The notes beneath the pieces were generated by a model. That model was given only the letters and a program-made list of their open reading frames with translations. It was not told the origin of the DNA and ran no database searches. Shown here one piece after another: positions 58,336 through 64,000 of a stretch of 64,000 bases of DNA (within the stretch, counting starts at the first letter, position 1; each line of letters opens with the position of its first letter). Location of the stretch: positions 29,393,118 through 29,457,117 of the forward strand of contig NC_090280.1 in assembly GCF_037392515.1 (NCBI RefSeq), given 5' to 3'. The stretch is from Haliotis asinina (Eukaryota > Mollusca > Gastropoda > Lepetellida > Haliotidae). The translations under genes and the position numbers were made by a program.

Positions 58336-61300
58336 TTATACACCAAACAATCTTCAATGGAACTGTAGAGGATTTCGCAACAATTTTAATGACCTTCAGC
58401 TATTAATACAAGATATAAAGCCATCAGCCTTTTGCTTACAGGAAACTTTCCTTAAAGCTACAGATAATTTTGACTTAAAATATTGTAATTCATAACCATC
58501 ACTTTTCTCCTCCAGGTGATAAAGCTACAGGAGGATCTTCTGTTACGGTGAGGCAGGGCGTCACTCACAGTCCTGTTCCTCTCAATACCCCCCTCCAAGC
58601 TGTGGCTGTACCCCTGTACTCTTTATATATTCAGCCTTCGTTTTATCTCCGACAGGTTGATCTTCAAGCATCATATGATCAGCTACCGACGCCTTGAGTC
58701 ATCATGGGGGATTTGAATGGCCATAACCCACTTTGGGGTGGTACTAATCTCAATGCAAAGGGTAAAATCTTAGAGGAGTTTTTCTCAAACAATGATTTAT
58801 ACATTTTTAATGATGGTTCTCACACTTATCTTCATCCGGGAACTGGCACATACTCTTGTCTGGACTTGTCAGTTGTGGATTCCAATTTACTGAGTGAATT
58901 TGAGTGGTCAGTTCAGGATGACTTGTGCGGAAGTGACCACTTCCCTAATGTACTAACATCTGTGTCTCCAACAGATGTCCCTCCATCATCCACATGGAAT
59001 TTCACTATGGCTAACTGGCCTTCATATGCAACTCTATGTAGTAATTAACTCACACCTGATGTTTTTATTGATACAACTGATCCCATAGAATGTTTCTCTG
59101 CTGATCTTCTAAAAATAGCTGAAGATTGTATTCCGAAGTGCTCTACAAATCCTCACGTCCGTAAACCATGGTTTACAGCTGATTGCAAACAAGCTAAGAA
59201 GGCAGAAGGAAGGAAGGCAGAACAATATTTCCGTCACCATCCACTGGTCCATAATCTAAATAGCTACAAAATTCTAAATGCTAAAGCCCAGCATACCTTT
59301 AAACAAAATAAACATCGGTTTTGGCTAAATTATGTTTCACAGATAAATTCACGAACACCGATGTCAAAGGTATGGAACATGATCCAGAAAATTAAAGGTA
59401 AGCGAAACAAATCAAGCATACACCATCTCAACTCTAGAGATCAATTGGTAACTGATCACTCTGATATCGCAAATAAACAGCAAAACGTGCAAAACATTCT
59501 TCCTCATCCAACCATGCACCTGAATTTCATAAATACAAAAACTGCAGGGGAAGAATTGCATACATTTTCATTCGGACAATAGGGAAGAATAACGAACTCT
59601 TCTCTCCATGAGCTTTTTAAGGCTCTTGAACAAGCTCATAATACTGCTACAGGAGCCGATGGTGTACATTATCAACTCCTGAAGCACTTACCCGAATCAT
59701 GTTTAGAGACACTGTTGAATATCTTTGATGAAATTTGGACATCTGGTAAATTTCCTGCGTCTTGGCGTGATGCCATAGTTGTTCCCATACCCAAATCTGG
59801 CCGTGATCATACTGATCCATCTAGTTATAGACCTATTTCTCTGACTAGTTGCTTTTGCAAAACCATGTAACGCATGGTCAATAACAGATTAACATGGTAC
59901 TTTAATTTAATCAGAGGTATTCAATGTGGTTTTCGTAAAAATCGAAGTACTATTGACCATTTGGTTGGACTGGAATCATTTGTAAAGAATGCTATTGTCA
60001 ACAAACAATATGCAGTGTCAGTCTTTTTTTATTTAGAAAAGGGTTATGACACTACATGAAAGCATGGCATTTTAAAAGATTTACATAATTTTGGATTGCG
60101 AGGCCGCCTGCCTCAATTTATATCAGAATTTTTAACCGACAGGCAATTTCAAGTCCGAGTGGGTTCTACACTGTCTGATTATTGTACTCAGGATCAGCGT
60201 GTACCACAAGGCAGTATCCTGTCTGTCACTTTATTTAGCATTAAAATCAACACTTTAGCAAAGGTTTTAAATGATTCAATTGACGGATCCCTTTTCGTGG
60301 ATGATTTTAACATTTGTTGTCGTGGGAAACATATGCTTACTATGGAACGACAATTACAAATTTCTTTAAACAAGATTACTAAATGGTGTTTGGAAAATGG
60401 ATTTAAATTTTCAAATTCAAAAATTCTATCCATTTTTGCCGACAGTATAAACCTCACGCAGATCCGCAAATATATTTAGATAACACACCTATTGAAGTTG
60501 TAAAAGAAGCGAAATTCTTCGGGTTAATTTTTTATCACCATTTGACCTTTAGACTTCATATCAAATACCTAAGAAATATATGCCTGAAGGCCTTGATTTG
60601 CTGAGGGTTGTTTCCAACTCGAAGTGGGAGGGGGTCAGAAAGCCCTCCTCCACCTGTACCGAGCGTTTATATTATCCAAACTTGATTATGGCTCCATTGT
60701 ATATGGTGGAGCCTGTAAAAGCAACCTAAAATTATTGGATTCTGTCCACCACCAAGGCTTAAGACTTTGTCTTGGGTCCTTTCGAACTTCCCCTATTGAC
60801 GGTCTGTATGTCGAGGCCGATGAACCTTCTCTTACCCAACGGCGTATAAAATTATCTTTACAGTATCTCACAAATCTATATTCTCATGCGTCTAACCCTA
60901 CATTTAAAAGTGTTTTTTCAATCCTCTTTATGAGGATCTCTACAATAAAAAGTCTTCTCTTGTTCCACCTCTTGGGGTAAGAATTAGACCATTCATTTCC
61001 GCCGCTGGCATTGAGCTGGAAAATAAATCTCCCTCCCGTTTGCTTTCCGCTTCTCCTTGGCAGCTGGTGAGGCCACCTCTATTTCCACAGCAGAAGCTAA
61101 CGCCATATTAACATCTCTTAACCCTAACCCTAACACAGTTTAAGAAGTCGGAAACTAATGAATTACAATATAGACAAGAATATACTTAACTAAAAAGTAA
61201 CTATAATACATACAGACCCTTATTTACAGATGGATCCAAGGATGGTGACACAGTTGCTTGTGCCACTGTCATTGGATCCAGAACAATATCTTGTCGATTG

Positions 61301-63000
61301 CCCAAGAACACCTCTATTTCCACAGCAGAAGCTAACGCCATATTAACATCTCTTAAATATATCAATAAACATCGTAAATATAAACCATTCATAATCTTTT
61401 CAGATTCTCTTTCATGCCTTCAGGCCATTAAAAAAATTCTTGTAAACATCCAGTTTTAATAGAGATTATCGAATTGTATAATTATCTTCCCACTGGCCAA
61501 TGTGACATCGTCATTTGTTGGTTACCCAGCCATGTTGGGATTTCTGGGAATTCAACGGCTGATCTTGATGCCAAGGCAGCACTCAACAAATCTGTGACAC
61601 CACTTCTTATTCCATACTCTGATTACAGAGCTAGCATTTGATCTTACATCCGTGATCTAATGCAGACGAGGACGATGGCGCAGTGGCTTGTGCCATTGTC
61701 ATTGGATCCAGAACAATATCTTCTAGATTACCAGATAATAGTTCTATTTTTACAGCAGAAGCTAACGCGATACTCACGGCTCTTAAATATATTGAAAGAC
61801 ACCCTAAACATAAACAGTATATAATCTATTCCGACTCTCTTTCTTGCCTTCGGGCTATTAAAAATATTTCTTGTAAACATCCACTTCTAATTGAAATTAT
61901 TGAATTGTATAATAATCTTGCTACTGGCCAGAGCGACATCGCCCTTGTTGGTTACCCAAGGCAGCACTCAACAAATCTGTGACACCACTCCTTATTCCAT
62001 ACTCAGATTATAAATCCACAATAAGATCTTTTATCCGTGATCTGATGCAGAAGAAGTGGGATACCCAGGTAGGTATAAATAAATTACATGCAATAAACCC
62101 TTATATCGGTTATAGTTATTTGGGTTGAAAGAACTTTTTAATAATGTTAGCTCTCATGTAATTATTGCATTTTTAAAAGAATTAGATTTGTTAAATGAAT
62201 TGTAAATAGATAAATATTTTATTCTTGGAAGTTTGAATTAGTAACTTAGAGTGTTAGTGGCAGTATCCTCGAGGGGGATTAAAGCACTGTAAAATCATTG
62301 TCCTCCTGAGAGGGTTCGTAAGTCCCAAAACGTTTAAAGTACGTCAAAACGTTCCACTGTTTCTAATCGTAGAATACCCGTCCTTTTAATTTATGGCTAG
62401 ATTTTTTGAATTGCTAACGGCTGAAGGGATGATGTAAATCCAGCTAGGGTCCATGCAGGAACCAAATGTATTGTAAGTCCCCATGGTCCCAAGTATGGTG
62501 ATCTACCTTCTGTCGTTGGTGATATATAGCCCGTATTTTATATTGTGTTGTCCTAATAGTGATCTTAGTTTTAACTTTCCAGACTAGTTTTAAATTGTAA
62601 CTATGATATTCTAGTTGTTTTACTGTCCTTTGTTGACATGTTTATTTATGAAATATATTTAATCCATTTCAGTGTTAAATGTTCTCGTCACGATATGGCT
62701 AAATATTGCCGATGTGAAGTTAAATATTAACTCACTCACTCACTCACTCACTCACTAATGCAGACGAAGTGGGACGCTCAAGTGGGTGTCAGCAAACTAG
62801 GTGAAATAATACCGTATGTTGGTTACACCTGGGTTGTCAACTTGTCCTCCGTTTTGTGTCCCTTGTGAGAGAGTCACAGTCAAACAACTCCTGCTTGACT
62901 GTTGAATTCTCCATCATAAGGGATAAATATTTCCATGTTAAAACTGTTAAGGATCTTTTTGATACTCTTAATTATCATTTAATTCTTTGATTTTGAAAAG
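58332..63000 (+). pseudogene. LINE F ORF2: endonuclease, RT, RNase H
   Basis: It starts MSYTPNNLQWNCRGF at 58332. Endonuclease: VIMGDLNGHNPLWGGTNL and GSDHFPNVL (58704-59048). RT: CGFRKNRSTIDHLVGLES (59925), FLTDRQFQVRVGSTLSD (60125), LFVDDFNICCRGK (60290). Post-RT: SNLKLLDSVHHQGLRL (about 60720). RNase H: TDGSKDGDTVACATVIGSR (61230), with LQAIKK just before a frame break. After the nested LINE the C-terminal coding part resumes at about 62768 and fades by 63000. About ten stops or frame changes are visible. Confidence 0.75.
61670..62755 (+). mobile_element. Nested 5'-truncated LINE (1086 bp) inside LINE F
   Basis: It begins within the RNase H domain (GGACGATGGCGCAGTGG, D-G-A-V-A) and encodes CAIVIGSRTISSRLPDNSS through AIKNISCKHPLLIEIIELY (61683-61982). 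The 3' UTR ends in a (CACT)n tail at 62755. The 12-base duplication taatgcagacga flanks it. It is closer to LINE A in sequence than its host element is. Confidence 0.85.
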
Positions 63001-63639
63001 AAATTGATTTCATTAATGAAATTTGATAAATATGTTCTGTAAGTAGATGTGTTTTAATGACTGGTAGTTTTGATTAGTAACTTTGATTGTTTTCGGCTGT
63101 ACCTTCAAAGGGGTTAAAGTACCGTAAAATTATTGTCCCCATGAAAGGGTATGTAAGACCCAAACCTTTCAAAGAAAAATTGAAACATACCAAATTTGTA
63201 ACTATAGCATTTTTGTTATTTTAATTTTCGGCTAGTTTTTCCTACAGTCGCCAGTAGCTGAGGTGATGCAACGGCACTGTAAGTCCCCGTGGTCCCTGGT
63301 AAGGTGGTCTATCCTCAGCTGATGGCGACCAATAGACCAATTTTACATTGTTTTGTCCAAACTCATTTTTCTCCTTTAAAGATATCTGCTAGATAGTTTT
63401 AACTCAGTCTGTGATAATCTAGTGTTTTACTGTCTTTCGTCGACCGGATTTTCTATATCTTATGTCTATCGTATAAATTTAGAACTAGTTTTAGTCACGA
63501 TATGGTTGAAATATTGCCGATATGACTTTAAATCTTAACTCACTCACTCACTCACGTAAACCAAAAACACCAATGTCAGCAAGATAACAGTTTGGTGATG
63601 GCGTGTTATTGGCCAGGCTGAAAACGTAATACAATCATG

Positions 63640-63950
63640 CGTATTCATATATTGTCAATACCACTTCAAAATACTTTCTGGAAGTTCAAATTGAAATTTT
63701 AGTTTGTGGGCACATCCGTCTTTGCCAGCTATAATTCGTACTATTTCGCCAAATAATGTACAAAAAACAAGAGAGAGTGTCAATGTGCACGCATACAAGC
63801 ATACTGTTCTATATTCTTTTGGTTTTACAACTGGTTTGCATACACATACATGAACATGTATTTATGGTGAATTTACAACTGATTTAGCCACGATATGGTT
63901 GACATATTGCCAATGTGGCCCAACGTTTTAACACGCTCGCTCACTCATTT
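63640..63950 (+). mobile_element. Diverged LINE 3'-tail fragment
   Basis: The end part 'ttagccacgatatggttgacatattgccaatgtgg...cgctcactcattt' is the LINE tail. The upstream part is too worn to follow with certainty. Confidence 0.45.
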
Positions 63951-64000
63951 ATCGTGTGGAGGCTCAGGGCATCCTGTCAACTGATACCACGTTATATACT

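Larger units (their letters stand above)
57935..63556 (+). mobile_element. I/Nimb-type LINE, 5'-truncated (copy F), with a LINE nested in it
   Basis: It runs from the last third of ORF1 (57935) through ORF2 and 3' UTR to the actcactcactcactcac tail at 63556. It is interrupted at 61658-61669/62756-62767 (taatgcagacga repeated) by a second LINE at 61670-62755. After the insert it resumes agtgggacgctcaag (K-W-D-A-Q). It is moderately decayed and belongs to a different subfamily from LINE A. Confidence 0.8.

Noticed and set aside
61121-61140. Telomere-like ccctaaccctaac repeat
   Set aside because: It lies in LINE coding sequence for a Leu-Thr-Leu-Thr stretch, and the same place in LINE A (TLTTF) explains it.
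61670-62200. A LINE with two RNase H domains
   Set aside because: The second domain belongs to a separate nested LINE, shown by the 12-bp target duplication and its own tail.

Overview
This looks like nuclear DNA from a herbivorous marine mollusc, most likely a gastropod. It is AT-rich, the genes have introns with GT/GC-AG borders, and there are no operons. It is dense in LINEs and SINEs that end in (CACT)n/(GAGT)n repeats, and it carries CR1-like LINEs, a Penelope-like element, mariner/Tc1 elements and MITEs. The species call is an inference from this repeat style and from the main gene family.

The only host genes I can support are four copies of one secreted glycoside hydrolase. It resembles GH86 (beta-agarase/beta-porphyranase, clan GH-A), with a V-I-N-E-P acid/base motif and an S/T-E-F-G nucleophile motif. 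Copy 0 (1-292, +) is a 3' end cut by the window edge and frameshifted. Copy 1 (9065-19807, +) has good exons 1 and 3, but the first part of exon 2 is replaced by a SINE. Copy 2 (38970-45551, -) is a complete three-exon gene of about 611 residues with a signal peptide. Copy 3 (about 49750-52668, -) is a pseudogene. Exon borders and phases agree between copies, and copies 2 and 3 share old LINE and SINE insertions in their introns, so those insertions predate that duplication.

Layout: 1-1.8 kb, copy 0 and LINE tails; 1.8-7.9 kb, a full-length I/Nimb-type LINE (-) with a 12-bp target duplication; 9-19.8 kb, copy 1, whose 8.7-kb intron 2 holds a LINE tail, a Penelope-like element and two CR1-like LINEs; 20-31 kb, more LINE pieces, a CR1-like element (-) with a 2A-like peptide and an inserted 679-bp MITE, then an apparently identical 719-bp tandem duplication; 31-38 kb, a decayed I/Nimb-type LINE (+) with a 332-bp MITE; 39-45.6 kb, copy 2; 46.7-47.5 kb, a Tc1-like remnant with very long inverted ends; 49.7-53 kb, copy 3; 55.2-56.5 kb, a near-complete mariner; 57.9-63.6 kb, an I/Nimb-type LINE (+) with a second LINE nested in it.

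If the family call is right, the genes encode a secreted digestive enzyme for red-algal galactans. The rest of the window is the record of repeated duplication of that gene and of mobile elements filling its introns and flanks.
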